Notes under the pieces: model-generated
The model's input: the letters and a program-made list of their open reading frames with translations, nothing else
The model's database searches: none
Told to the model about the DNA's origin: nothing
Origin: an uncultured Bacteroidales bacterium
GTDB lineage: Bacteria; Bacteroidota; Bacteroidia; Bacteroidales; UBA932
Reading direction: 5' to 3'
DNA: 39,573 nt
Assembly: GCA_937900465.1 (NCBI GenBank)
Contig: CALCEJ010000144.1
Span: forward strand, 1 to 39,573
Made by a program: the position numbers and the translations under genes
In this document: piece by piece, positions 8,276-15,679 of the stretch
Position numbering within the stretch: the stretch's first letter is position 1
How the letters are laid out: each line of letters starts with the position of its first letter

Positions 8276-8298
8276 ACAAACATATAGCCAAAGATAAA

Positions 8299-8339
8299 GT
8301 TACCCCGGAGACTTGTTTTTTCCAAACTCCGGGGTGACA
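8299..8339 (+). terminator. Rho-independent terminator after deoC
   Basis: A stem of about 12 bp pairs ACCCCGGAG (8302-8310) with CTCCGGGGT (8328-8336), extended by three outer pairs, one of them G-T. The 17-nt loop is T-rich and the stem is followed by ATTTTTGCGGATTTTT. It starts 23 nt past the deoC stop. Confidence 0.8.
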
Positions 8340-8549
8340 TTTTTGCGGATTTTTCTAGATAAAACCGGAAAGTAACCGAATTACGCACTGTTATTTAGCT
8401 TGTTAAGTTCAGTTACGAACTGAAAACAGTCTCCAACGCCGTCGCCGACCTCCTCCTTTCCGCCGAAGTGACGGCGGTGAAGGTCATCCCAGGCGGAGCC
8501 GTGAGCAAGCGGTCTGCGGACCGTATACGTATGCCCGTCACCCTCGGGT

Positions 8550-8584
8550 GCACAAGGTCTGATTTTGGGTGCCGGACCTTGTGC
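8550..8584 (+). repeat. 35-nt palindromic repeat, copy A
   Basis: Arms GCACAAGGTC (8550-8559) and GACCTTGTGC (8575-8584) are perfectly complementary, with a 15-nt loop. The stem is followed by GGTTTTTG, so it could act as a weak plus-strand terminator. The same arms recur in copy B. Confidence 0.75.
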
Positions 8585-8611
8585 GGTTTTTGTCTCCTGT
8601 GGCCGATTTAT

Positions 8612-8646
8612 GCACAAGGTCCCCTGGATGAAATCTGACCTTGTGC
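8612..8646 (-). repeat. 35-nt palindromic repeat, copy B (inverted)
   Basis: Identical 10-nt arms (8612-8621 and 8637-8646) and the same 15-nt loop length as copy A. Read on the minus strand the loop begins AGATTT, against TGATTT in copy A read forward, so the copies face each other, 27 nt apart. The arrangement resembles paired REP/BIME elements. Confidence 0.75.
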
Positions 8647-8693
8647 AAAAACCCCCTGTTTTGCCCACGGCAAACGGGTTAAGCCGGAAAAAT

Positions 8694-9551
8694 CTACTTC
8701 ACTGTGGGCATAGGAACGTCGTCGACGGGTGTTGCGAAGTAGGATTCCTCGATGCCGTCTTCCGTTACCTTTATAATGCCGTAGCCGGGATATCCGTGCC
8801 CGAGGGCGCGGCATACGGAACCGGCTGTGAGGAACTTGATTCCCTCATACTCGGTCCTCCACTCCTGGTGACAGTGTCCGAAGAAGCAGGCTGTTACGCC
8901 GGATGCTTTGAAAAGGTCTATATACTGCTGACGCTTCGAGACGGGGAAGTTGAAGTAGTCCTCCGGCTCGTCAATGCTCTGGCGGATGATGGGGCAATGC
9001 ATAAATATAAACACGTGCTTGCATTTCGATGCCTCCGCAAGGCGGGCCTTGAGCCATTCCAGCTGCTCTGCCTCCGCATCCTCGACGCCTTCCTTTATGC
9101 AGTTGGAGTCCATACCGATGAAGGCACAGCCCTTATGGACAAAATAGAAGCGCTCATAGCCCCTTTGGGCAAGATAACGGTCGCGAAGGGGGCGGTTGTA
9201 GCTCATATAATCGTGATTTCCGGGAACAAGCCAGGTCTCGGGAATGAACTTCGCAAGGTTCCGGGAGAAGATTTCTTCGTGCTCGAGGGTGTCCGGATGG
9301 TCTACAAGGTCGCCGCAGATTACGACAAGGTCCGGATTCAGTTCGTTCACGCTTCTGACGGCGCGGGCCATAAGCGTGTCTGATACGGCGTGGCCAGGTT
9401 CATAGTCGAAAAAGCCCACCTGGGTGTCAGCCATATGGACAAAGGTAAAGGGCTCGAAGCGGGGGCCGCAGGAAACCGCGGCAAGGACGACGGCAAGGGA
9501 TAGGACGACGTGGGATAGGACGACGGAAAGGGATAGAAGGATCTTTTTCAT
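8694..9551 (-). CDS. Metallophosphoesterase lipoprotein
   Basis: A 285-residue calcineurin-like phosphoesterase with a lipoprotein signal peptide (lipobox AVSC, Cys28). Metal-binding motifs are present in order: ADTQ (Asp42, where the common DxH carries Gln44 instead of His), GD at 80-81, GNHD at 111-114, a histidine in MHCP (His185) and GHCH at 225-228. The DxQ variant occurs in some exported members of the family and does not imply loss of activity. The substrate is unknown. The signal peptide is encoded by an imperfect in-frame tandem repeat (9486-9536). The ATG overlaps the upstream transporter's stop (ATGA), so it is the last gene of the thyA operon. Confidence 0.9.
   Translation of the reverse strand: MKKILLSLSVVLSHVVLSLAVVLAAVSCGPRFEPFTFVHMADTQVGFFDYEPGHAVSDTLMARAVRSVNELNPDLVVICGDLVDHPDTLEHEEIFSRNLAKFIPETWLVPGNHDYMSYNRPLRDRYLAQRGYERFYFVHKGCAFIGMDSNCIKEGVEDAEAEQLEWLKARLAEASKCKHVFIFMHCPIIRQSIDEPEDYFNFPVSKRQQYIDLFKASGVTACFFGHCHQEWRTEYEGIKFLTAGSVCRALGHGYPGYGIIKVTEDGIEESYFATPVDDVPMPTVK
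9486..9536. repeat. Imperfect 18/15/18-nt tandem repeat in a signal-peptide coding region
   Basis: Three units beginning GACGACG and ending GGGATAG on the plus strand (9486-9503, 9504-9518, 9519-9536); the middle unit is 3 nt shorter. They encode the hydrophobic core of the phosphoesterase signal peptide, giving repeated LS-VVL/AVVL segments. Unit lengths are multiples of three, so copy changes would preserve the frame. Confidence 0.75.
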
Positions 9552-10876
9552 ATGAGTTGGGAAAGAAGTATTGCAATCAGGCCCAGCGGGGCGATATAGC
9601 GGATCGCAAACCTGACGACGGGATAAATTTTTATGTTGAAAGGAGCCGTCCCGCCCTGGGTAAGTTCCTCGCGAAGGACATCAGAAGGAATGACCCATCC
9701 GGCAAAAATAACGAACAAAAGGCCCCCAAGAGGCATCAGCCAGGTAGTGCAGACGGAATCCAGCGCGTCAAAGACGCCAAAGGGAAGGATACAGAGAATC
9801 CCGATAGCCCATACCGCCAGCGACAGCGCTATCGTCGCAACCGGACGTCTCATCCCCGCCTCCTCCACAAGGAAAGCGACGCCCGCCTCCAGCATAGAGA
9901 TTGCCGATGTTACCGCAGCCGTCAGGATAGTGAAGAAAAACAGGATTGCCGCAATCGAACTGATCCACACCGCCCCTTCCTGGCCCATTCTCTGGAAAAT
10001 GAACGGCAGAGTCTCGAACACGAGACCGGGACCCTCCGAAGGCGCAATCCCCGCGGAAAATACCGCAGGAAGTATCGCAAGACCGGCAAGGAAGGCGAAC
10101 AGCATATCCGAAACTGCCGTTCCGATGCCCGACGAAATGATGTTTTCCTCCTTCTTCATATAGGAGGAATAAATCAGGATTGTGCCCACACCAAGAGACA
10201 GCGAATAAAACGCCTGCCCCGTCGCTGCGGCTATCGCCTCAGCGTTAATCTTCGAGAAATCCGGCCGGAGAAGGTATTCGACGCCCTTTCCGCCGCCGGG
10301 AAGGCTGACGGAGAAAACGGCAATGATAACGATCATTACAAAAAGGACGGGCATCGTAAGCTTTGTAAACGCCTCGATTCCTTTCTTGACGCCCGCAAGG
10401 ACGATTCCCGCCATCACGAGGACGAATATCGTATGCGAGATCAGCGGCTTCCAGAGGGAACCTGTAAAAGCGGAGAAATACTTTGTCACATCAGCCCCGC
10501 TCCCGGAAAAATCCAGCGAGAGAGCCTTGAAAAGATACTGGACGGACCATCCTCCCACGACACAGTAGTATCCGAGAATGAGGATCGGAGTTATGACGGT
10601 AAGCAGGGAAAACCACTTCCAGGGGGTCCCGGGGGCCAGCCTCCGCATAGACCCGAAGGCTCCGGCGCCACCCCGGCGGCCGATTACGGATTCGCTGAGG
10701 AAGATGGGCATCGCAAGGATAAGGCTTGCGAGGATATAGACGATAATGAAGGCAGCGCCGCCGTACTTTCCCACGATATAAGGAAAGCGCCAGATATTCC
10801 CGAGGCCGATGGCGGAACCCGCCATCGCCATAATCACGGCAAACCGGCTGCTGAATGTCTCCCTTTCGCCGCTCAT
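9548..10876 (-). CDS. Sodium-dependent transporter, NSS (SNF) family
   Basis: A 442-residue inner-membrane protein with about eleven hydrophobic segments. The first contains AGSAIGLGNIWRFPY, the sodium- and substrate-binding unwound helix 1 signature of neurotransmitter:sodium symporters (LeuT fold). Bacterial members usually import amino acids or related amines with sodium; the substrate here cannot be read from sequence. Length and the eleven-helix form are normal for bacterial NSS proteins. It overlaps folA by 4 nt upstream and the phosphoesterase by 4 nt downstream. The long open frame on the opposite strand is a shadow of this gene. Confidence 0.93.
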   Translation of the reverse strand: MSGERETFSSRFAVIMAMAGSAIGLGNIWRFPYIVGKYGGAAFIIVYILASLILAMPIFLSESVIGRRGGAGAFGSMRRLAPGTPWKWFSLLTVITPILILGYYCVVGGWSVQYLFKALSLDFSGSGADVTKYFSAFTGSLWKPLISHTIFVLVMAGIVLAGVKKGIEAFTKLTMPVLFVMIVIIAVFSVSLPGGGKGVEYLLRPDFSKINAEAIAAATGQAFYSLSLGVGTILIYSSYMKKEENIISSGIGTAVSDMLFAFLAGLAILPAVFSAGIAPSEGPGLVFETLPFIFQRMGQEGAVWISSIAAILFFFTILTAAVTSAISMLEAGVAFLVEEAGMRRPVATIALSLAVWAIGILCILPFGVFDALDSVCTTWLMPLGGLLFVIFAGWVIPSDVLREELTQGGTAPFNIKIYPVVRFAIRYIAPLGLIAILLSQLI

Positions 10877-11364
10877 CTGCGATTGTAAACGACGAATTCG
10901 AATTCGAGGCCGGACTGTTCATCGGCCTGAAGGGGGGATTTCCAGACGGGCTCCCAAATCTCAGGGTCAATCTCCGGGAAGAACGTATCGGCATCCTCCA
11001 CGACCTTATGGACGTGGGTTATATAGAGCGTGTCCATATCCGGAAGGGCGGCGCGATATACGGACGCCCCGCCGATCACGAAGCACTTTTCCGCACCCGT
11101 CGCCTCAGCCTCAGCGTATGCCTCCTCGAAGCTGTAAACGCAGGTTACCTCAGGAATATCCTCTCCACCGAGGTTCAGCACGATGTTCTTCCTTCCGGGA
11201 AGAGGCCTTCCGATGGAGAAATATGTGGTCCGGCCCATAATCACGGGGAACCCGTGAGTTACGCGCTTGAAATACTGAAGGTCCTCCCTCAGGTGCCAGG
11301 GAAGGGCGTTCCTGACGCCTATTCCGTTATTTTCGCCGATAGCGACAATGATACACTTTTCCAT
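10873..11364 (-). CDS. folA: Dihydrofolate reductase
   Basis: This 163-residue protein reduces dihydrofolate to tetrahydrofolate with NADPH. It has the GIGVRNALPWHLREDLQYFK active-site segment (with the conserved acidic residue in EDL), the VIMGRTTYFSIG-PLPGR NADPH-binding segment and the IGGASVY glycine-rich motif. Size is typical (E. coli about 159). It starts 4 nt after the thyA stop and overlaps the transporter gene by 4 nt. The pairing with thyA is functional: thymidylate synthase produces the dihydrofolate this enzyme recycles. Confidence 0.96.
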   Translation of the reverse strand: MEKCIIVAIGENNGIGVRNALPWHLREDLQYFKRVTHGFPVIMGRTTYFSIGRPLPGRKNIVLNLGGEDIPEVTCVYSFEEAYAEAEATGAEKCFVIGGASVYRAALPDMDTLYITHVHKVVEDADTFFPEIDPEIWEPVWKSPLQADEQSGLEFEFVVYNRR

Positions 11365-11368
11365 AAGC

Positions 11369-12163
11369 TTAAACTGCTACGGGGGCTTTGATTGCAGGCC
11401 AGGGGTCATATCCCTCCAGGCGGAAATCTTCGTACCTGAAGTCAAAGACGGACTTGACGTCCGGGTTTATTATCATCCTTGGAAGCGGGCGCGGCTCGCG
11501 GGAGAGCTGGAGCGCAACCTGGTCGAAATGGTTCCTGTAGATATGAGTGTCTCCTGTCGTGTGGATGAATTCACCGGGCTCAAGGCCGCTGGTACACGCA
11601 ATCATCATCGTCAGGAGGGCGTAGGATGCGATATTGAACGGAACGCCAAGGAAGACGTCCGCGCTCCTTTGGTAAAGCTGACAGCTCAGACGTCCGTCCG
11701 CGACATAGAACTGGAACAGGCAGTGGCAGGGCGGGAGCGCCATCTTGTCCACCTCGCCGGGATTCCAGGCCGATACGAGAAGCCTCCGGCTGTCCGGATT
11801 GCGCCTTATCATATCGACGACCTGCGCCAGCTGGTCTATCGTGCGGCCGTCCGGAGCCGGCCAGCTGCGCCACTGGTGGCCGTACACGGGACCGAGGTCT
11901 CCGTTCTCATCGGCCCATTCGTCCCATATGGAGACGCCGTTGTCTTTGAGGTACTTGATATTGGTGTCTCCGGCTATGAACCAAAGGAGTTCGTGGATAA
12001 TGGACTTAAGGTGGACCTTCTTCGTCGTAAGGAGGGGGAAGCCGTCCCGGAGATCGAAACGCATCTGGTAGCCGAATACGCTCTGGGTGCCCACACCGGT
12101 CCTGTCTTCCTTCATAACTCCGTTCTCGCGGATATGTCTGAGTAAATCGAGATACTGCTTCAT
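11369..12163 (-). CDS. thyA: Thymidylate synthase
   Basis: This 264-residue enzyme, the same length as the E. coli one, methylates dUMP to dTMP with methylene-tetrahydrofolate. Cys146 in LPPCHCLFQFYV is the catalytic nucleophile, at the same position as in E. coli. RTGVGT, the W-D-EWADENGDLGPVYGHQWR segment and QRSADVFLGVPFNIASYA are all present. The start at ATG 12163 (MKQYLDLLRHI) matches the family. The upstream in-frame start at 12220 would be inside galM and beyond the promoter. The promoter box ends 6 nt before this ATG, so a leaderless message is likely. First gene of thyA-folA-transporter-phosphoesterase. Confidence 0.97.
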   Translation of the reverse strand: MKQYLDLLRHIRENGVMKEDRTGVGTQSVFGYQMRFDLRDGFPLLTTKKVHLKSIIHELLWFIAGDTNIKYLKDNGVSIWDEWADENGDLGPVYGHQWRSWPAPDGRTIDQLAQVVDMIRRNPDSRRLLVSAWNPGEVDKMALPPCHCLFQFYVADGRLSCQLYQRSADVFLGVPFNIASYALLTMMIACTSGLEPGEFIHTTGDTHIYRNHFDQVALQLSREPRPLPRMIINPDVKSVFDFRYEDFRLEGYDPWPAIKAPVAV

Positions 12164-12169
12164 AGGATA

Positions 12170-12199
12170 CAAATATAGCAAAGATTTTGCGTATCTTTG
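12170..12199. promoter_or_regulatory. Compact bidirectional promoter for thyA (-) and galM (+)
   Basis: TATATTTG on the minus strand (12177-12170) lies 6 nt before thyA ATG, and TATCTTTG on the plus strand (12192-12199) lies 7 nt before galM ATG. The two -7 boxes are 14 bp apart, so each promoter's upstream region contains the other's box. Between them is an inverted repeat, GCAAA (12178-12182) and TTTGC (12186-12190). Start codons are only 43 bp apart. No separate -33 elements stand out. Confidence 0.65.
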
Positions 12200-12206
12200 C
12201 TTCGCT

Positions 12207-13274
12207 ATGACAACCATCACTAAAAAAATCTGGGGTACGTCCCCAGACGGAAAAGAAATCTTCCTTTACAGGCTTCAGAACGCCTCCGGCGCATATGTTG
12301 AACTTTCAAGCGTGGGCGCAGCCATCGTGTCAATCGTCGTTCCGGACAGGGACGGAAAGCTTGACGATGTCGTCCTTGGCTACCCCGAGGCCCTCTCGTA
12401 TTTTGCGGACGGGCCCTGCTCCGGAAAAATTCCCGGACGCTATGCAAACCGGATTGCAAATGGAAAATTCACCCTTGACGGAAAGGAGTACTCCCTCCCT
12501 GTCAACAATGGGCCCAACCACCTCCACGGCGGCCCGGACGGCTTCCAGAACCAGGTATGGGACAGCCGCAGTGGCGGTGACGCCGTCGAATTCCTGTACT
12601 TCTCGGAAGACGGCGAGGCCGGTTACCCCGGAAACCTCAAGGCTGTTGCCCATTACTCCTTCGGCGAGGACAATTCCCTGAAGCTGGTGATGACGGCAGA
12701 AACAGATGCGCCCACGGTGGTTAACCTCACCAATCACGTCTATTTCAATCTTGACGGCTTCGCCCCCGGCGAGAATGAAGGACGCAGGGTGCTTGACCAT
12801 ATCCTTGAACTTAACGCCAGCGAATTCCTCCCCACGGGCGAAACGCTCATCCCTACCGGAGAGGCCGCTCCCGTCGCAGGGACGCCAATGGACTTTACGA
12901 CACCAAAGCCCATCGGCAAGGATATCAAGGCTGGTTTTCCTGCCCTGAATTACGGCAAGGGATATGACAACTGCTATCTTATCGACGGTGCTGTTCCCGG
13001 CCAGCTTTCAACGGCTGCGGAGCTATACTCCCCTGCTTCCGGAAGGACTCTCGAGGTCCTTACGACCCAGCCGGCGGTCCAGATATATACCGGCAACTGG
13101 CTCAGCGGCTGTCCCCGAGGAAAGGGTGGAGCGGTCTACCACGACTACGATGCCGTTGCCATCGAGTGCCAGCACTGCCCGGACTCCCCTAACAAACCGG
13201 AGTTCCCCTCGACGGTCCTCCGCCCCGGAGAGGTCTTCGAGGAGGCCATCATATGGGCCTTCGGAAAGCGCTAG
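12207..13274 (+). CDS. galM: Aldose 1-epimerase (mutarotase)
   Basis: This 355-residue enzyme interconverts alpha and beta anomers of galactose/glucose before phosphorylation by GalK. His107 in NHLHGG, His177 in TNHVYFNL and Glu320 in AIECQHCPDSPN fit the catalytic residues of GalM. Start chosen at ATG 12207, 7 nt after the -7 box; the longer in-frame start at 12087 would run back through thyA and the promoter. No signal peptide, so cytosolic. Its stop shares the CTAG tetranucleotide with the stop of the convergent gene. galK is 2.4 kb away in a separate transcript and galT is not in the window. Confidence 0.95.
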   Translation: MTTITKKIWGTSPDGKEIFLYRLQNASGAYVELSSVGAAIVSIVVPDRDGKLDDVVLGYPEALSYFADGPCSGKIPGRYANRIANGKFTLDGKEYSLPVNNGPNHLHGGPDGFQNQVWDSRSGGDAVEFLYFSEDGEAGYPGNLKAVAHYSFGEDNSLKLVMTAETDAPTVVNLTNHVYFNLDGFAPGENEGRRVLDHILELNASEFLPTGETLIPTGEAAPVAGTPMDFTTPKPIGKDIKAGFPALNYGKGYDNCYLIDGAVPGQLSTAAELYSPASGRTLEVLTTQPAVQIYTGNWLSGCPRGKGGAVYHDYDAVAIECQHCPDSPNKPEFPSTVLRPGEVFEEAIIWAFGKR

Positions 13275-14206
13275 TGTATTTGCAGATAAACCGGCAGGTG
13301 GTCTGAAACTCCGCCAAGATAGCGGGGGCCGGAGTAGGTGCGGAGAGGCTTCTCGCCGGGATGTGTCCTGTCGCGGACCATCAGGAAGGGAATCCTGACG
13401 GCGAAGACCCGGAACGAGGAGTCCGGGAACGCGGATGCCGGAGCTCCATAGAAAAGGTCAATAAGTTCCCAGGATCCGTTGAAGCGGATTGTCCCTTCGC
13501 GCCCATTGTACAGGTCCTCAGACAAGAGCCGGAACGAGGGCGAAAGAACGGAAAACGCGGGCGAATCGGGGGTGTCGTTGAAGTCCCCGCACGCTATGAC
13601 AAGGGAAACGCCAAGGTCCATAAGCGAATCCGCCGCCTCCTTCATCCGGCGCACAGCGGCCGCCCGGCGCGGCTCCGACAAGGCGCCGCCGTACTTTGAC
13701 GGGTGATGGTTGACGAGGACCGCAAACTCCGACGTGTCCCGGAGAAAGCGGCAAAGCAGGATGTCCCTCGTCGGGAATCCGACGTGACAGGGCTTGGAAT
13801 CGATGAGCCGGAGCGTCCCCGGCCGGTACAGCAGCGCAACGTCCACTCCGCGGGGGTCGGGGGAGTCATAATGGACATACCGGTATCCGGCTTTCCCGAG
13901 GGGCGTGCTCCAGAGGAGTTTACCCAGAACGGCCCCGTTTTCGACTTCCGCCACCGCAACAATGTCCGGAAGCCCGCCGTACCGGTCTGCAATCCAGAAT
14001 ATCCCCTTCGCCACCAACGAACACTTCCGGTAGAACTTCCTTCCGGTCCATCTCTTTTCTCCCGACGGGGAAAACTCTCTTTGCCTTGCCGGAGGCACTG
14101 CCCCTCCGGCAAGGACGACAGAATCTGTTTTATAGTCAAACAGGTTTTCAAGGTTCCAGAAGACGATTCTGACCTGAAGGAGGAAGGTTAGTACAAACAC
14201 AGTCAT
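13271..14206 (-). CDS. Exported endonuclease/exonuclease/phosphatase (EEP) family protein
   Basis: A 311-residue protein with a short hydrophobic N-terminus (MTVFVLTFLLQ), then the EEP-fold motifs in order: NLENLFD (18-24), AEVEN, NHHPSK, GDFNDTP and a C-terminal GVSDHLPV. Together these provide the metal-binding Glu, the catalytic His/Asp pair and phosphate-binding residues of the exonuclease III/DNase I/inositol phosphatase superfamily. Whether it cuts DNA, RNA or another phosphodiester is unknown; location is inferred to be periplasmic or membrane-attached. ATG 14206 is preferred over an in-frame TTG at 14212. It converges with galM over a 4-nt overlap and is divergent from the lipoprotein gene at 14326. 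Confidence 0.85.
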   Translation of the reverse strand: MTVFVLTFLLQVRIVFWNLENLFDYKTDSVVLAGGAVPPARQREFSPSGEKRWTGRKFYRKCSLVAKGIFWIADRYGGLPDIVAVAEVENGAVLGKLLWSTPLGKAGYRYVHYDSPDPRGVDVALLYRPGTLRLIDSKPCHVGFPTRDILLCRFLRDTSEFAVLVNHHPSKYGGALSEPRRAAAVRRMKEAADSLMDLGVSLVIACGDFNDTPDSPAFSVLSPSFRLLSEDLYNGREGTIRFNGSWELIDLFYGAPASAFPDSSFRVFAVRIPFLMVRDRTHPGEKPLRTYSGPRYLGGVSDHLPVYLQIH

Positions 14207-14279
14207 AGACAAAGGAAGGAAGTTTCTCCAAAAGAAAGGCGGCGAAACGAAAAAAACAGGGATGTGGTTTCTTGTGTGG

Positions 14280-14308
14280 TTGTTTTTCTCGCGAAATTCC
14301 TACCTTTG
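14280..14308 (+). promoter_or_regulatory. Promoter of the DUF4832-type lipoprotein gene
   Basis: TTG at 14280-14282 and TACCTTTG at 14301-14308 fit the -33/-7 pattern with 18-bp spacing. The box ends 17 nt before the ATG at 14326; an A-rich run lies between. Confidence 0.6.
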
Positions 14309-14325
14309 AAAAAAAAAGTATTGAT

Positions 14326-15627
14326 ATGCGACGCTACATATTTTTTGCCGCGGCGGCGGTCCTTGTTGCCGCAGGATGCGGATGTGAAAGAGAGGGCAAA
14401 GACAATGGGCCCAAAGAGGAGACAGACCCTCTCTACGAGGATTATACCCGCGTCCCGCTCCGGAGCGAAATCACCCGTGTCCAGCCTATGACAGGAATAG
14501 TCCTGTGGTCAGACAGCGGAGCCCGAGGCAAATCATACGTCCAGCTCGAATTTTCCTATATGCTCTACAGCGACATCTGCAGCGAAAAGGATGTATTTGA
14601 CTGGACTCCCGTTGAAAAACTTCTTGATGGGGCCGCATCCAGAGGCCACCAGGCGGTTATCCGCTTCCGTTACACTTACGTTGGGAAGCAGTGCGCCGTG
14701 CCGGAGTACATAAAGGCGCTTCCGGAATACGAAGAGACCGTCGGAAAGAGCGAAGGGAGAACGACTTATTTCCCCGACTGGAGATGCGAAGAGCTCCGCC
14801 GTTTCCATAAGGAGTTCCATCGCCGCTTCGCGGAAAAATATGACAAGGACCCCCGCCTCGCCTTCCTTGAGACAGGATTCGGCCTGTGGGCGGAATACCA
14901 TATCTACGACGGCCCGTTCGTCCTTGGAAAGACATTCCCGTCAAAGGAATTCCAGTCTGAATTCCTCCGCGCTATGCCGGAATGGTTCAAAGAGACGCCC
15001 TGGTGCATCTCCGTCGACGCCGCAGACGGACAATATGCGCCTTTCCGCGGGGATAAGGGGCTGCTGGACCTGAGGTTCGGAAACTTCGACGACTCCTTTA
15101 TGTGCGAGGAATACTATGAGTACAACTACAAGAACTGGCAGTTCTTCGGAGAGGAGCGCTACAAGACATCCCCTCTTGGGGGCGAGTTCAGCTACTATTC
15201 TGACTACGACCAGAAACACTGTCTGGACAAGGAAGGAATGTACGGCCGTACCTTCGAGGAAATGGTCCGGAAGGTCCATATGACCTTTATCATAGGAAAC
15301 GACCAGCCCGGAAAACAGACCGACGAACGCATCACGGAGGCGGCAATGTCTATGGGCTACCGTTTCCGTATCGAGGATTATCGTATAAAGGAAGGCACCG
15401 GCGCCGCCGTAAAAATCACGAACGAAGGCGTCGCCCCCATTTACCGCGACGCCTTTGTATCCGTGGACGGAGTCCGTGGGGAGTATAATCTCCGGAACCT
15501 CCTTCCAGGGGAGTCGGAATGGGTGGAAATCCCTTCAAAGGACATTTCGTCAAAGTCCGCGCCCGCCATTCTCTGCGACCATCTCGTCCCCGGACAGCAG
15601 ATTCAGTTCGCCGCAGACGTCAAATAA
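14326..15627 (+). CDS. DUF4832-type lipoprotein, possible glycoside-hydrolase-like protein
   Basis: A 433-residue protein with a lipoprotein signal peptide (lipobox VAAGC, Cys near residue 20). Conserved-looking segments include LEFSYMLYSDI, SRGHQAVIRFRYTY, LETGFGLWAEYHIYDGPF, FGNFDDSFM, GGEFSYYSDYDQ and IIGNDQP. They match what I remember of DUF4832 proteins: a TIM-barrel-like part followed by a C-terminal beta domain beginning near VKITNEGVAPIY. Glu/Asp-rich motifs at strand ends suggest a carbohydrate-active enzyme, but no activity is established. Start at 14326, not the upstream in-frame start at 14272, because only this gives a lipoprotein signal and follows the promoter. Located between galM and galK, consistent with but not proof of a sugar role. 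Confidence 0.7.
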   Translation: MRRYIFFAAAAVLVAAGCGCEREGKDNGPKEETDPLYEDYTRVPLRSEITRVQPMTGIVLWSDSGARGKSYVQLEFSYMLYSDICSEKDVFDWTPVEKLLDGAASRGHQAVIRFRYTYVGKQCAVPEYIKALPEYEETVGKSEGRTTYFPDWRCEELRRFHKEFHRRFAEKYDKDPRLAFLETGFGLWAEYHIYDGPFVLGKTFPSKEFQSEFLRAMPEWFKETPWCISVDAADGQYAPFRGDKGLLDLRFGNFDDSFMCEEYYEYNYKNWQFFGEERYKTSPLGGEFSYYSDYDQKHCLDKEGMYGRTFEEMVRKVHMTFIIGNDQPGKQTDERITEAAMSMGYRFRIEDYRIKEGTGAAVKITNEGVAPIYRDAFVSVDGVRGEYNLRNLLPGESEWVEIPSKDISSKSAPAILCDHLVPGQQIQFAADVK

Positions 15628-15648
15628 TCCCTCCGGCAGGCTTGTCGC

Positions 15649-15679
15649 TTGCGGATTCCCGGAAAGTTGGTTATATTTG
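15649..15679 (+). promoter_or_regulatory. galK operon promoter
   Basis: TTG at 15649-15651 and TATATTTG at 15672-15679 are separated by 20 bp; transcription should start near 15686, leaving a leader of about 23 nt without a Shine-Dalgarno sequence. The 37-nt stretch 15649-15685 closely matches the ftsY promoter. Confidence 0.72.

Larger units (their letters stand above)
8340..8693. other. Gene-free spacer with a hairpin, open frames on both strands and paired repeats
   Basis: Between the deoC terminator and the stop of the metallophosphoesterase gene I see no convincing gene. A 7-bp hairpin (TTCAGTT / AACTGAA, 3-nt loop) is at 8408-8424. A plus-strand frame is open from 8399 to 8638 with GC-rich third positions but no good start or known motif, and a minus-strand frame of similar size overlaps it. 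Two inverted copies of a 35-nt palindromic element follow (8550-8584, 8612-8646). The stretch could be a repeat-element insertion, a decayed gene or a small RNA locus. Confidence 0.4.

Noticed and set aside
8612..8646. Repeat copy B as the terminator of the phosphoesterase gene
   Set aside because: On the minus strand the hairpin is followed by ATAAATC rather than a T-run; the T-run lies before the hairpin, so a terminator role is weak.
8550..8646. CRISPR-like repeat pair
   Set aside because: Only two copies, in opposite orientation, with no further spacers or cas genes.
9557..10888. 443-codon plus-strand open frame
   Set aside because: It is antisense to the NSS transporter, whose signature motifs and membrane segments are unmistakable. 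The plus-strand product is an unnatural Arg/Asp/His-rich sequence.
14210..14217. TTCCTTTG on the minus strand as promoter of the EEP gene
   Set aside because: It ends only 3 nt before the ATG at 14206, so transcription would begin inside the gene; it also lacks the TA.
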